Part shown: positions 1-8,010 of the stretch, piece after piece
Position numbering within the stretch: position 1 is the stretch's first letter
Layout: every line of letters starts with the position of its first letter
NCBI RefSeq assembly: GCF_042434395.1
Contig: NZ_JBHLTP010000003.1
Span: 868,001 to 932,000 of the forward strand
Length of the DNA: 64,000 nt
Source: Pontibacillus salicampi
Lineage (GTDB): Bacteria; Bacillota; Bacilli; Bacillales; BH030062
Direction of reading: 5' to 3'
Program-made: the position numbers and the translations under genes
The notes under the pieces: generated by a model
Told to the model about the DNA's origin: nothing
Database searches by the model: none
Seen by the model: only the letters and a program-made list of their open reading frames with translations

Positions 1-2
1 TT

Positions 3-248
3 GTTCATATTTCTCAAATATCTAAGCGTCATATTGGTTCCCCGCAAGAAGTACTAGAAGAGAACCAAACAGTGAAAGTTAAAGTATTGGACGTTAATGA
101 AGATGAGAAGCGAATTTCCTTAAGCATTAAAGAATTAGAAGAAGATCAAAGCCGTGCTGAAGTTGAGCAATACACTAGAGGCAATGATGACGAAGGTGGA
201 TTTTCTTTAGGTGATGTTATTGGAGATAAGCTGAACAAATTAAAATAA
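3..248 (+). CDS. ypfD: S1 RNA-binding domain protein (YpfD/RpsA-like), C-terminal part
   Basis: Only the last 81 residues are in the window; the gene enters from the left edge in frame 3 and stops with TAA. The visible part holds the second half of an S1 (OB-fold) repeat, including the typical run V-K-V-K-V-L-D-V-N and K-R-I-S-L-S-I-K, followed by an acidic linker and a short C-terminal segment ending in Lys. Proteins of this type in Bacillus carry four S1 repeats and resemble ribosomal protein S1, binding mRNA or ribosomes, though the Bacillus protein is not essential. Its position immediately upstream of fni matches ypfD in B. subtilis. The 5' end and total length cannot be judged. Confidence 0.85.
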   Translation, partial: VHISQISKRHIGSPQEVLEENQTVKVKVLDVNEDEKRISLSIKELEEDQSRAEVEQYTRGNDDEGGFSLGDVIGDKLNKLK

Positions 249-266
249 TAATATTTGGTGATACAA

Positions 267-1298
267 TTGAGTCGTTCAAAACGAAAGCTAGAACATATTA
301 GACATGCATTATCCCGTGAGGATTTAGGGATGAATAGCTTTGACGAGATGGAAATTATTCATCAAAGCTTAACCGATATCCATTGGGATGACATCTCTTT
401 GCAGACTCAATTAGGCGAACTTACTTTAAGTTCGCCTCTTTTTGTCAACGCAATGACTGGTGGAGGTGGAGAAAAGACAGAATCCATCAATCGCGAACTG
501 GCTATTGCAGCAAAGGAGACTGGCATTGCTTTAGCAGTCGGTTCACAAATGTCTGCTTTAAAAGATGCTAAAGAAAGAAGAAGCTATGAAATTGTCCGAG
601 AAGAGAACCCCGACGGTATTATATTTGCCAACATTGGCAGTGAAGCTACACTGGATCAAGCCAAAGAGGCTGTGGACATGCTGAAGGCTGATGCCTTGCA
701 AATCCATCTCAATGTCTTGCAAGAACTAATTATGCCAGAGGGAGATCGGGATTTTAGTGGACGCTTGCGTCAGATTGAAGAAATCGTAGAAAATATGGAG
801 ATTCCTGTAATCATTAAGGAAGTAGGATTTGGCATTTCAATGGAAACTGCAAGGCAGTTGAAGAACGTAGGTGTATCCTATATTGATGTGGCAGGTCAAG
901 GCGGTACTAATTTTTCCAAGGTGGAGAATAAACGTCGGAAGCAGCCGTTTGAATCATTTAATCAATGGGGAATCCCAACGGCTATTTCAGTTAAAGAAGT
1001 AAAGTCTGTTTTTCCAGAGGCCCATGTGTTAGCATCTGGAGGCATGCGGAACGGATTAGATGGAGCTAAAGCATTTGTGTTAGGTGCTAAAGGATTTGGC
1101 ATGGCTGGTCATTTGCTTCGCATCCTGATGAAGGATGACATCGAAACACTCATTGCCGAAATTGATCATATACATCACGAATTCCAAATCGCTATGATGG
1201 TACTTGGTGCTAAAGATACCTATATGCTGGATGGGAAACCTCACATCTTTACAGGTAGAACGAAATCTTGGCTAGAGCAAAGGCTGCCATCTTTTTAA
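267..1298 (+). CDS. fni: type 2 isopentenyl-diphosphate delta-isomerase
   Basis: This FMN- and NAD(P)H-dependent enzyme interconverts isopentenyl and dimethylallyl diphosphate, the building blocks for the heptaprenyl side chain of menaquinone. Family motifs are clear: N-A-M-T-G-G-G-G at about residues 61-68, H147-x-N149 with Q152-E153 in the active site, and the C-terminal phosphate-binding loop around A-S-G-G-M-R. Length, 343 residues, is normal. The frame is open from a TTG at 255, but the best start is TTG at 267, because GGTGAT lies four bases before it. The same GGTGA-N4-start pattern occurs at hbs, hepS and hepT. The gene follows ypfD by under 20 bases and ends before a strong terminator. 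Confidence 0.93.
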   Translation: MSRSKRKLEHIRHALSREDLGMNSFDEMEIIHQSLTDIHWDDISLQTQLGELTLSSPLFVNAMTGGGGEKTESINRELAIAAKETGIALAVGSQMSALKDAKERRSYEIVREENPDGIIFANIGSEATLDQAKEAVDMLKADALQIHLNVLQELIMPEGDRDFSGRLRQIEEIVENMEIPVIIKEVGFGISMETARQLKNVGVSYIDVAGQGGTNFSKVENKRRKQPFESFNQWGIPTAISVKEVKSVFPEAHVLASGGMRNGLDGAKAFVLGAKGFGMAGHLLRILMKDDIETLIAEIDHIHHEFQIAMMVLGAKDTYMLDGKPHIFTGRTKSWLEQRLPSF

Positions 1299-1358
1299 TA
1301 ATATTGGTGATGAATAGTATTATTCATCCTCTTTAACTAGCGTTAATCCTACGCAAAG

Positions 1359-1391
1359 AGCCCTGAAGCATTTATGCTTCAGGGCTTTTTA
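1359..1391 (+). terminator. Rho-independent terminator after fni
   Basis: AGCCCTGAAGCAT (1359-1371) pairs perfectly with ATGCTTCAGGGCT (1374-1386), followed by a T run. It ends the ypfD-fni transcript. Confidence 0.9.
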
Positions 1392-1403
1392 ATGCGTACT
1401 CTA

Positions 1404-1538
1404 TTACTTGCTTAATCGGTTGTTGCTATTGTTTGTATCTTCTGTGTACGAACTCCCTTTAGGATGTGTTTCTGTGTTTCTGTCACTTTCTACTCTTCTT
1501 TCTTGCTTTAGTTTTTTTTGTTGGCGGTCTTTTCCCAT
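1404..1538 (-). CDS. ypzI: small YpzI-family protein
   Basis: A 44-residue highly charged protein (starts M-G-K-D-R-Q, contains R-V-E-S-D-R) encoded on the minus strand with a perfect AGGAGGG ribosome-binding site nine bases before ATG. The N-terminal half resembles the YpzI family of small Bacillaceae proteins, which also sits between fni and yphA in B. subtilis; this is recognition from memory, not a search. The C-terminal half is rich in Ser, Thr, Asn and probably disordered. Function is unknown. It is the only gene in the fni-yphA gap and is transcribed against both neighbours, converging on the fni terminator. Confidence 0.75.
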   Translation of the reverse strand: MGKDRQQKKLKQERRVESDRNTETHPKGSSYTEDTNNSNNRLSK

Positions 1539-1644
1539 GCTAACAATCCCTCCTAGTATTATTTTGTGATGGAAAAGCTAATCTTTATATGATTATTATT
1601 TGTTACTTTGCCCATAATGGTTAGTAGTATAAGGAGAGAGGAAC

Positions 1645-2247
1645 ATGGATGGAGTTATTTTTCTATATATTCATTGGCTATTATGGGTAATTTATACTTT
1701 CTTTGTACAACGTACTAAGAAAAGGCTGAGTATTAGTGCTTTCCTATTGATTTCTATTCTCGCTTTTGGATTGGACGTTCCTGTTGGAAAATATACAATA
1801 AATGGGTCTGCACTCATTATATTTGGCTATTCCTTTCTTATATTGGCGAGGTCTCAAAAACAAATAGTGTCTGCTTGTATGTCGTTGGCAGTTGCAATTG
1901 CGTATTGCGGTGCATTATTCTTTGAGTCTGTTAGTCCTATTTGGATTATTGGGCCCAGGCTATGGATGTTATCCTTTCTTGCATTTGCTTTAGTGTATTT
2001 TATGTCCCGCTTTACGATGACAAGAATTGGGATATGGGGAATAGGCGCTGTGTTTGGGGAAACGCTGTTTACTACGTACATAAACGAACTTGGTTATGAG
2101 AAAATCATTGGAAACCCAATGTTCTTAGACATATATGCCGTTGTTTTGCTCTTTTTCACAATAGCGGCTACAGGGTCATTTATAATTGAGAGTTTAGAGG
2201 GAATGGTATCCCATCGAATCAAAAGAAAAGTGGGGGTTAAGCCTTGA
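1645..2247 (+). CDS. yphA: YphA-family membrane protein
   Basis: A 200-residue integral membrane protein with about six hydrophobic segments (around residues 5-20, 28-45, 52-68, 75-95, 100-118 and 158-182) and a basic C-terminus. I see no catalytic motif. It matches B. subtilis YphA in length, topology and position before yphB. ATG at 1645 follows AGGAGAGAGG. Its TGA stop overlaps the TTG start of the next gene in the sequence TTGA, so the two are probably translationally coupled. Function is unknown; linkage to yphB suggests a joint role at the membrane during sporulation or germination (inference). Confidence 0.75.
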   Translation: MDGVIFLYIHWLLWVIYTFFVQRTKKRLSISAFLLISILAFGLDVPVGKYTINGSALIIFGYSFLILARSQKQIVSACMSLAVAIAYCGALFFESVSPIWIIGPRLWMLSFLAFALVYFMSRFTMTRIGIWGIGAVFGETLFTTYINELGYEKIIGNPMFLDIYAVVLLFFTIAATGSFIIESLEGMVSHRIKRKVGVKP

Positions 2248-3140
2248 ACGAGTATGTGTACCCAATATTATTTGGGGTTGCTGTTGGCGTAATAGCAAGA
2301 TTAATTATGTTAAAAACAGATTATCGTCAATATCCTACATATCTTCATGGGAAAGTTATTCATTTGTCCCTAGGGTTTATTGCTGCTTTTTTAGGAGCAA
2401 TTGCTGTACCAGCCATTATGGAAATGGAGTTCACTGCTGTAACTTTTTTAACGATTGCAGCTTCCCAATTTCGGGAAGTGCGTAATATGGAGAGAAATAC
2501 GCTGACCGAATTGGATGCATACGAATTGGTTCCTAGAGGAAATACCTACATTGAAGGGATAGCTATAGCGTTTGAAGGTAGAAATTATTTAGTTATATTT
2601 TCCTCTTTTCTTGCTACGATGTTTTATTTAATTTGGAATATTTGGGCAGCGATTGCTGTAGCATTAGTTTCTTACTACTTTGTTCGTAAGTTCATGACCG
2701 GTAATACACTGAAGGATATTGTGGATATAGAATATGTAAAGCCCCATTTTGATGGGGCAGGGTTATACGTAGATAACATATATATAATGAATATCGGTTT
2801 ACCAGAACGGCAAAAAGAAATCATGGAATATGGTATGGGATTTGTTGTTTCCCCTAAGAACTTTAATGTCAGGTCTACGATAGCTAATTTAGGACAGCGT
2901 CAGGCTATTCTGCATGATGTTTCCGTTTCCATGGGTGTTTTTAGAGATAGTGGTACCCCAGCACTCGTTCCTTTAATTAAACGAGATTTAGATGATGGGC
3001 GAATTGGAGTATTTATTCTACCGCAGGAAAGAGATGTGGACCGAGCTATTAGAATTATAGGAGCTGTCCCAGTATTAGAGAATGCAATAAGGATGCCGAG
3101 TGAATCCAAGCCAAATAAAGAGGAGGGTCATATGTCTTGA
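2244..3140 (+). CDS. yphB: YIEGIA-family membrane protein (YphB)
   Basis: A 298-residue protein carrying the signature Y-I-E-G-I-A at about residues 96-101, which names the family. The N-terminal half has several hydrophobic segments (about 5-20, 40-60, 65-80, 108-140); the C-terminal 150 residues are soluble and mixed alpha/beta. It starts at TTG 2244, preceded by GTGGGGG, in a TTGA overlap with yphA, and ends in a second TTGA overlap with the following small gene. The family is confined to spore-forming Firmicutes and is listed together with a small 'capping complex subunit', encoded next here as expected. The biochemical role is not established from sequence. Confidence 0.85.
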   Translation: MNEYVYPILFGVAVGVIARLIMLKTDYRQYPTYLHGKVIHLSLGFIAAFLGAIAVPAIMEMEFTAVTFLTIAASQFREVRNMERNTLTELDAYELVPRGNTYIEGIAIAFEGRNYLVIFSSFLATMFYLIWNIWAAIAVALVSYYFVRKFMTGNTLKDIVDIEYVKPHFDGAGLYVDNIYIMNIGLPERQKEIMEYGMGFVVSPKNFNVRSTIANLGQRQAILHDVSVSMGVFRDSGTPALVPLIKRDLDDGRIGVFILPQERDVDRAIRIIGAVPVLENAIRMPSESKPNKEEGHMS

Positions 3141-3322
3141 ACATCGAAAAGGCTGTTCTTGCTGCCATTACTATGAACCGACATAACGTAGAAGGTGGTG
3201 CACCTATCTTTATTTGTGAAACGAAGGAAGAAATGAATCAAATTGCTGCCAACCTGGAGGCGATTTTAGATGGAATAAGCCATGCCCTTAGTGATGAACT
3301 GTATATAATTGTGAAGCATTAG
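3137..3322 (+). CDS. capping complex subunit for YIEGIA (YpzH-like)
   Basis: A 61-residue soluble protein with alternating hydrophobic and charged residues and no membrane segment. It starts with TTG at 3137, nine bases after a perfect AGGAGGG and inside a TTGA overlap with yphB. Small proteins of this size beside YIEGIA genes are annotated as the capping subunit of a YIEGIA complex, which fits this strict genetic coupling. The coupling suggests one-to-one production with YphB (inference). The transcript then runs into a terminator at 3399. Confidence 0.75.
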   Translation: MNIEKAVLAAITMNRHNVEGGAPIFICETKEEMNQIAANLEAILDGISHALSDELYIIVKH

Positions 3323-3398
3323 CATGATATTTAGTGTGAAGCTTGAGAAAAGCGTTGTTTGTTATGGGCAGTTTTGCTAAAATGAAAAAGTTAAGAGT

Positions 3399-3430
3399 AA
3401 ACCCTTCTTACTTGACAAGAGGGGTTTTTC
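3399..3430 (+). terminator. Rho-independent terminator after the yphA-yphB cluster
   Basis: AAACCCTTCTT (3399-3409) pairs with AAGAGGGGTTT (3417-3427), including one G-T pair, around a seven-base loop, followed by a T-rich run. Confidence 0.85.
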
Positions 3431-3501
3431 CTTGATTAGGCATGCCAACAATATAAGATATGAAGAAAAAATACTGGACAATTAGTTAGGGGGAACCTTT
3501 C

Positions 3502-4812
3502 ATGCGTAAATCTGTAGTTGCTGTAGTCGGAAGACCCAATGTAGGGAAATCAACCATTTTCAACCGACTTGTAGGCGAACGAATCTCCATTGTAGAAGAT
3601 ACCCCTGGTGTGACAAGAGATCGCATTTATGCTGAGGCAGAATGGTTAAATACAGCGTTTAATATTATTGATACAGGAGGCATTGAGCTCGGGGATGAAC
3701 CGTTATTGGTTCAAATGCGCGCTCAAGCCGATGTAGCAATAAATGAAGCGGATGTTATTATCTTTATGGTGAATGGAAGAGAAGGAATTACAGGTGCTGA
3801 TGAAGAAGTAGCCAAAATACTTTATAAATCCAATAAACCTGTTGTTCTTGCAGTAAATAAAGTAGATAATCCTGATATGCGTGACCAAATATACGAGTTC
3901 TATGCTTTAGGTTTTGGCGAGCCATTTCCGATTTCGGGTACTCATGGTCTTGGTCTTGGAGATATGCTCGATGAGGTTGTGAAGCATTTCCCTGAGCGTG
4001 CTGACGCTCTAGAAGAGGACGATACCATTCACTTTAGTTTAATCGGCCGTCCTAATGTTGGAAAATCATCATTAGTAAACTCCATTTTAGGAGAAGAGCG
4101 GGTAATCGTTAGTGATATCGAAGGAACGACGAGAGATGCCATTGATACATCGTTCACAAAAGATGAACGAGATTATGTGATAATTGATACAGCAGGAATG
4201 AGAAAAAGAGGAAAAGTGTATGAGACTCTAGAAAGATATAGTGTCATGCGAGCATTGAAAGCGATAGAACGGTCAGATGTAGTCCTTGTTGTCATTGATG
4301 CTGAAGAAGGAATCATTGAACAGGATAAAAAGATAGCCGGATATGCACATGAGGCAGGGCGTGCGGTCGTGATCGTAGTCAATAAATGGGATGCAATTGA
4401 TCGAACCGAGAAAACAATGAAGGAATTTGAAGAGAAAGTAAGGCAGCAATTCCAATTCTTAGACTACGCTCCAATCGTTTATCTTTCAGCAAAGACAAAG
4501 AAACGAATGCATACGCTTGTTCCGGAAATTTTAACGGCGAGTGAGAACCATACGAAACGAGTTCAATCAAGTGTTCTGAACGAAGTTTTAATGGATGCCC
4601 TTGCCATGAAACCTGTGCCTTCTTTGAAAGGGAAGAAGTTAAAGATTTTCTATATGACACAAATTGGTGTGGCGCCACCTACCTTTGTTGTATTTGTTAA
4701 TGACCCTGAGTTATTACACTTTTCCTATGAACGATTTTTAGAGAACCGAATACGCGAGGCATTTGGTTTTGAAGGGACACCAATCAAAATTTATGCTCGC
4801 CAGCGTAAATAA
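3502..4812 (+). CDS. der: ribosome biogenesis GTPase Der (EngA)
   Basis: An essential double GTPase for maturation of the 50S ribosomal subunit. Two complete G domains are visible: G1 with G-R-P-N-V-G-K-S-T at residues 10-18, T-R-D-R, D-T-G-G and N-K-V-D; and G2 with G-R-P-N-V-G-K-S-S near 182, T-T-R-D-A, D-T-A-G-M and N-K-W-D. A C-terminal KH-like domain follows from about residue 350. Length, 436 residues, is typical. ATG 3502 follows AGGGGGAACC. It is spaced 12 bases from gpsA, the same pairing as in B. subtilis, so the two are likely cotranscribed. Confidence 0.97.
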   Translation: MRKSVVAVVGRPNVGKSTIFNRLVGERISIVEDTPGVTRDRIYAEAEWLNTAFNIIDTGGIELGDEPLLVQMRAQADVAINEADVIIFMVNGREGITGADEEVAKILYKSNKPVVLAVNKVDNPDMRDQIYEFYALGFGEPFPISGTHGLGLGDMLDEVVKHFPERADALEEDDTIHFSLIGRPNVGKSSLVNSILGEERVIVSDIEGTTRDAIDTSFTKDERDYVIIDTAGMRKRGKVYETLERYSVMRALKAIERSDVVLVVIDAEEGIIEQDKKIAGYAHEAGRAVVIVVNKWDAIDRTEKTMKEFEEKVRQQFQFLDYAPIVYLSAKTKKRMHTLVPEILTASENHTKRVQSSVLNEVLMDALAMKPVPSLKGKKLKIFYMTQIGVAPPTFVVFVNDPELLHFSYERFLENRIREAFGFEGTPIKIYARQRK

Positions 4813-4824
4813 GGGAGAGATTCT

Positions 4825-5865
4825 ATGGCAAACGTAGCAGTACTTGGTGCAGGTAGCTGGGGAACAGCCTTATCTGTTGTATTGGCTGATAATTATCACG
4901 ATGTACGATTATGGACACATCGAAAAGATCAGGCTCAGCAAATAAATGAAACCCACCACAATGAAAAGTATTTACAGGAAGTTTCCTTGCCTTCCAACAT
5001 TGTAGCGTACAATGATATGGAAGCAGCACTTCAAGATGTTACAGCTGTTGTAGTTGTGGTTCCAACGAAAGCCATTAGAGAAGTGTGTCAACAGATGAAG
5101 TCGGTATTATCTCATAAAGTGACAATCATTCACGCTACAAAAGGCATTGATCCGGACTCTTTAAAGCGAGTGTCAGAGATGATGGAAGAAGAACTGCCTG
5201 ACGATATTTATGAGGATATCGTTGTACTAAGTGGTCCAAGCCACGCTGAAGAGGTTGGATTGCGTCAACCTACAACCGTAACCGTTTCCTCCCATACGAT
5301 GAAAGAAGCAGAAATAGCACAAGATCTATTTATCAACGAACATTTTCGAGTGTACACTAATCCAGATGTGGTCGGTGTTGAGCTGGGTGGTGCGCTGAAA
5401 AATATCATTGCATTAGGTGCTGGTATATCTGATGGTCTTGGTTATGGTGATAACGCAAAATCTGCTTTAATTACTAGAGGATTAGCAGAAATTGCTCGCC
5501 TCGGCACTTCTATGGGAGCAAATCCACTTACGTTTGCTGGTCTGACAGGAGTTGGAGATTTAATAGTTACCTGTACAAGTCAGCATAGCAGGAATTGGAG
5601 AGCAGGTAATATGCTTGGAAAAGGCTATGACCTCCATGATGTCTTGGAGCACATGGGTATGGTTGTCGAAGGCGTTCGAACGACCAATGCAGCATATAAG
5701 CTATCCCAATCTCAACAGATTGAAATGCCCATTACACAAGGAATCGAACAACTGCTGTTCCACGGTGCTGCTCCTAAGGAAGTAGTTGACCAGTTGATGA
5801 CAAGGGGCAGACGTCATGAAATGGAAGACCTTGCAAATATTTTAGGGGACCAGTATTCCTCGTAA
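4825..5865 (+). CDS. gpsA: NAD(P)H-dependent glycerol-3-phosphate dehydrogenase
   Basis: It reduces dihydroxyacetone phosphate to sn-glycerol 3-phosphate, the backbone of membrane phospholipids, in the cytoplasm. The Rossmann motif G-A-G-S-W-G-T-A-L lies at residues 8-16, the catalytic lysine is in L-G-G-A-L-K-N around 190, and the substrate-binding G-D-L-I-V-T-C-T-S near 250 is intact. At 346 residues it is normal. ATG follows AAGGGAGAG. It lies in the der-gpsA unit. Confidence 0.97.
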   Translation: MANVAVLGAGSWGTALSVVLADNYHDVRLWTHRKDQAQQINETHHNEKYLQEVSLPSNIVAYNDMEAALQDVTAVVVVVPTKAIREVCQQMKSVLSHKVTIIHATKGIDPDSLKRVSEMMEEELPDDIYEDIVVLSGPSHAEEVGLRQPTTVTVSSHTMKEAEIAQDLFINEHFRVYTNPDVVGVELGGALKNIIALGAGISDGLGYGDNAKSALITRGLAEIARLGTSMGANPLTFAGLTGVGDLIVTCTSQHSRNWRAGNMLGKGYDLHDVLEHMGMVVEGVRTTNAAYKLSQSQQIEMPITQGIEQLLFHGAAPKEVVDQLMTRGRRHEMEDLANILGDQYSS

Positions 5866-5879
5866 TGCAGTAAATGCTC

Positions 5880-5906
5880 ACGCAATAGGTTACTCCGCAT
5901 ATACTA
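5880..5906 (+). promoter_or_regulatory. sigma-K-type promoter upstream of spoVIF
   Basis: AC at 5880-5881, 16 bases, then CATATACTA at 5898-5906, matching the mother-cell sigma-K pattern AC-N16/17-CATAnnnTA. It lies about 35 bases before the spoVIF start, which fits late mother-cell expression of that gene. Confidence 0.6.
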
Positions 5907-5939
5907 TCCTTGAAAGTTTATTATTAAGGAGGAAAACCT

Positions 5940-6194
5940 GTGAGCGGATTTCAAAAGAAGGCATTCGATCATCTAAACAAGAAGGCAAATATAACTCCGG
6001 ATGAAATATTTAAAGTTGCAGATTCTGTTAAAAACGCAAACTTTAAAGATGAACAAACAGTAAGAGACCTGGTGAAACGCTTGTCGAAACTGGCTGGTAA
6101 GCCTGTTTCGAAGGAAAAGGAAGATAAAATCGTCAAAGCGATTACGGAAAATAATATGGATATGAGTCAGTTAAATAAAATGTTCAAAAAATAA
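5940..6194 (+). CDS. stage VI sporulation protein F (SpoVIF-like)
   Basis: An 84-residue basic, mostly helical protein with the family pattern of a leading helix (F-Q-K-K-A-F-D-H-L) and two further Lys-rich helices, ending in N-K-M-F-K-K. It resembles SpoVIF, which in B. subtilis acts late in coat and germinant-response development. The GTG start at 5940 is set by a perfect AAGGAGG. A sigma-K-type promoter lies just upstream and a terminator at 6297. The B. subtilis locus has its yph genes here, so this may be a paralogue rather than the spoVIF orthologue. Confidence 0.75.
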   Translation: MSGFQKKAFDHLNKKANITPDEIFKVADSVKNANFKDEQTVRDLVKRLSKLAGKPVSKEKEDKIVKAITENNMDMSQLNKMFKK

Positions 6195-6296
6195 CCATTT
6201 ATAGGCATTTGAGGATACGGATGTATCAAGGAATGCATACAATAAATCGCAGCAGCAAAACACGCAAGAGTTGTTTTATCAGGGTACTATTTAGTC

Positions 6297-6337
6297 AACC
6301 GAGGTGAGTTAAGCCCCTACCACCTCGGTTTTTCTTT
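6297..6337 (+). terminator. Rho-independent terminator after the spoVIF-like gene
   Basis: AACCGAGGTG (6297-6306) pairs with CACCTCGGTT (6321-6330), followed by TTT-C-TTT. Confidence 0.85.
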
Positions 6338-6587
6338 GTATCTACTATGATATTTCTTTTGTAGCGCTTCGTTTGTTTATGCCTTGAACGGGTGGACAAC
6401 CTATTATAAAATTTTCCTGACATGCTACAATGGAAATTGGATTAAGAGGACGTGTAAGCCCTTAATCGGTACGGAAGGTAACTCTCTATTAAAATACGAA
6501 TCTATGACACTAATGACGATGGTCGCATCCGTGGAAGGGATGAGGTACTTCTTCGTGCTATAATGTAGCTATCATCATTGTGAATGG
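6338..6587. other. intergenic region with promoter-like sites, a hairpin and a 26-codon reading frame
   Basis: TTGAAC (6384) and TAAAAT (6407) are 17 bases apart, and an extended -10, TGCTACAAT, ends at 6431. GATTAAG (6440-6446) can pair with CTTAATC (6461-6467). From ATT 6488 a short frame runs to TAG 6568, preceded by GGAAGG, and spells an EF-hand-like loop. A second TATAAT lies at 6559. This looks like a leader or small RNA/peptide region for the next genes, but nothing here is certain. Confidence 0.35.
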
Positions 6588-6604
6588 CAAAAGGAGTTGG
6601 CAAC

Positions 6605-6802
6605 ATGTCTACAAGTATGTTGAAGATGTATATTTCCTTTGCGGGAATCATCTTTATGTTTTTAGCGGTTGGTTTAATTTTGTTGAGCAGATATAAGCTG
6701 AAGGGGATTTTTGCAGGAATAGCCGCATTTCTCGCATACATATTCTTAATTGCAGGCGGCATTATTATATTCTATATTGTCTTTAGCGGACCTACATCTT
6801 AA
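6605..6802 (+). CDS. small DUF2768-type membrane protein
   Basis: A 65-residue protein made of two hydrophobic helices (about residues 5-24 and 34-58) joined by a short basic loop with R-Y-K-L-K-G. It resembles the DUF2768 family found beside yphF in Bacillus. ATG 6605 is preferred over ATG 6584, because AAAGGAG sits eight bases before it. It is five bases or so upstream of the lipoprotein gene's leader and likely cotranscribed with it. Function unknown. Confidence 0.7.
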   Translation: MSTSMLKMYISFAGIIFMFLAVGLILLSRYKLKGIFAGIAAFLAYIFLIAGGIIIFYIVFSGPTS

Positions 6803-6822
6803 GATAAATGGAGGAATTGCCC

Positions 6823-7560
6823 ATGGCGCGTAAGCCTATTTTGGCATTAATTCTTGCTGCTTTTTTTCTCTCAGGGTGTTTGTATCCAGATGAGAAGCTG
6901 TCCAAGAATCAAGTGCCGAATGATGTTCAATTGCAATCAATACAGACAGCAATTGAACAATTTATAGAAAAGCATCCGTATCAATTACCTATACAGAATA
7001 GGGAACAAGATACACCAGTGCTTCAAAAATATCCAGTTGATTTTAGCAGACTGAAGGAAGAGAACATACTTTCCGAAGCCCCTGGCAATTCTTTTGAACA
7101 GGGTGGGGTTTATCAATACGTCCTCATCCATGCCGAAGAAAACCCAACCGTAAAAGTGATGGATTTAAGAGTTACACAAAAGCTTAGAGAGGTGAATATG
7201 CGGTTAATTGCCTATCGGAATGAGCATCGATACCCGCCATTTGGAGAAGTGATTGGGGAAAATGTGTATTCCATCAATCATCAAGAACTTGGGTATGATG
7301 AACCTCCTCAAATTAAGAGTCCATATACTCAAAATCATCTTCCAATCGTAATAGATGGAAATGGAGAATTATATATAGATTATCGTCCCGATTTGAATCA
7401 ATACTTACAACAGTATGATCATTCTTATACAAGTGGTGATGATATACGCTATGTACTAGCAGAAAATTCCCCTATCGTTCCAGCTCATTCCCTACCATAT
7501 ACAGTGAAGGATGGAGAACCTGTCTTCTCTGTAGGGCTTCAAGAGAAAGAAGGAAACTGA
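6823..7560 (+). CDS. yphF: YphF-like lipoprotein
   Basis: A 245-residue exported lipoprotein: basic start, hydrophobic core, then the lipobox L-S-G-C with the lipidated Cys at residue 19. The mature part has two similar-looking alpha/beta stretches beginning near residues 40 and 115 and a C-terminal segment with Y-R-P-D-L-N-Q-Y. It matches B. subtilis YphF in position upstream of spoIVA and in type. ATG 6823 follows GGAGG at 6810-6814; an in-frame ATG at 6808 would start inside that site. No function is known. Confidence 0.75.
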   Translation: MARKPILALILAAFFLSGCLYPDEKLSKNQVPNDVQLQSIQTAIEQFIEKHPYQLPIQNREQDTPVLQKYPVDFSRLKEENILSEAPGNSFEQGGVYQYVLIHAEENPTVKVMDLRVTQKLREVNMRLIAYRNEHRYPPFGEVIGENVYSINHQELGYDEPPQIKSPYTQNHLPIVIDGNGELYIDYRPDLNQYLQQYDHSYTSGDDIRYVLAENSPIVPAHSLPYTVKDGEPVFSVGLQEKEGN

Positions 7561-7585
7561 GTACAATACCATATCGTCTACTAGA

Positions 7586-7622
7586 GAAACTTAGAGTGCA
7601 TGAAAACTCTAAGTTTCTTTTG
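7586..7622 (+). terminator. Rho-independent terminator after yphF
   Basis: GAAACTTAGAGT (7586-7597) pairs perfectly with ACTCTAAGTTTC (7606-7617), followed by TTTTG. Confidence 0.88.
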
Positions 7623-7908
7623 TGTACTGAATTCCTACTCATGTTGTCGGGCAAGTTCTATCGTTTATGCAGCACTGTATTTCCCGTCCGTTCTCTATAG
7701 CTTCCTTACTATTGGATGAGGCATGAAGCAAATAGCCTTACCTCGTCGATTAGATAGTATGCAAGTTAATAGCTTTGAGACAAACAATTTAAGGGAATGA
7801 AGCATTTTTTTCTGCTTTTTATCATAAGTAGTTTATGAGGAACTCTTAGTATCTTTTTTCTATATTTCATTCTTCATCAAACAGAGAGCCTACTTTTCAT
7901 AAAATAAA
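7623..7908. other. non-coding region upstream of the spoIVA promoter
   Basis: About 290 bases without a supported reading frame, RNA gene or clear inverted repeat. It is AT-rich and ends in the spoIVA control region. Confidence 0.5.
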
Positions 7909-7911
7909 GTC

Positions 7912-7939
7912 ATAATTCACTAGGACAACGTCATAAATT
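7912..7939 (+). promoter_or_regulatory. sigma-E-type promoter of spoIVA with a SpoIIID-like site
   Basis: ATAATT at 7912 and CATAAATT at 7932-7939 have the spacing of mother-cell sigma-E promoters, about 70 bases before the spoIVA start. GGACAAC at 7923-7929, between the two boxes, resembles the SpoIIID recognition core. GTCATAA is repeated at 7909 and 7930. Confidence 0.4.
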
Positions 7940-8010
7940 GTAGTGTCAGGGATTTGAAAACGATGGGGTCTTGTATATTCAGGTGAAGTTAAGGATCGGG
8001 AGGGGATCAC

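Noticed and set aside
4379..4678. 99-codon minus-strand frame inside der
   Set aside because: It lies wholly within a conserved GTPase gene, has no ribosome-binding site and no family resemblance.
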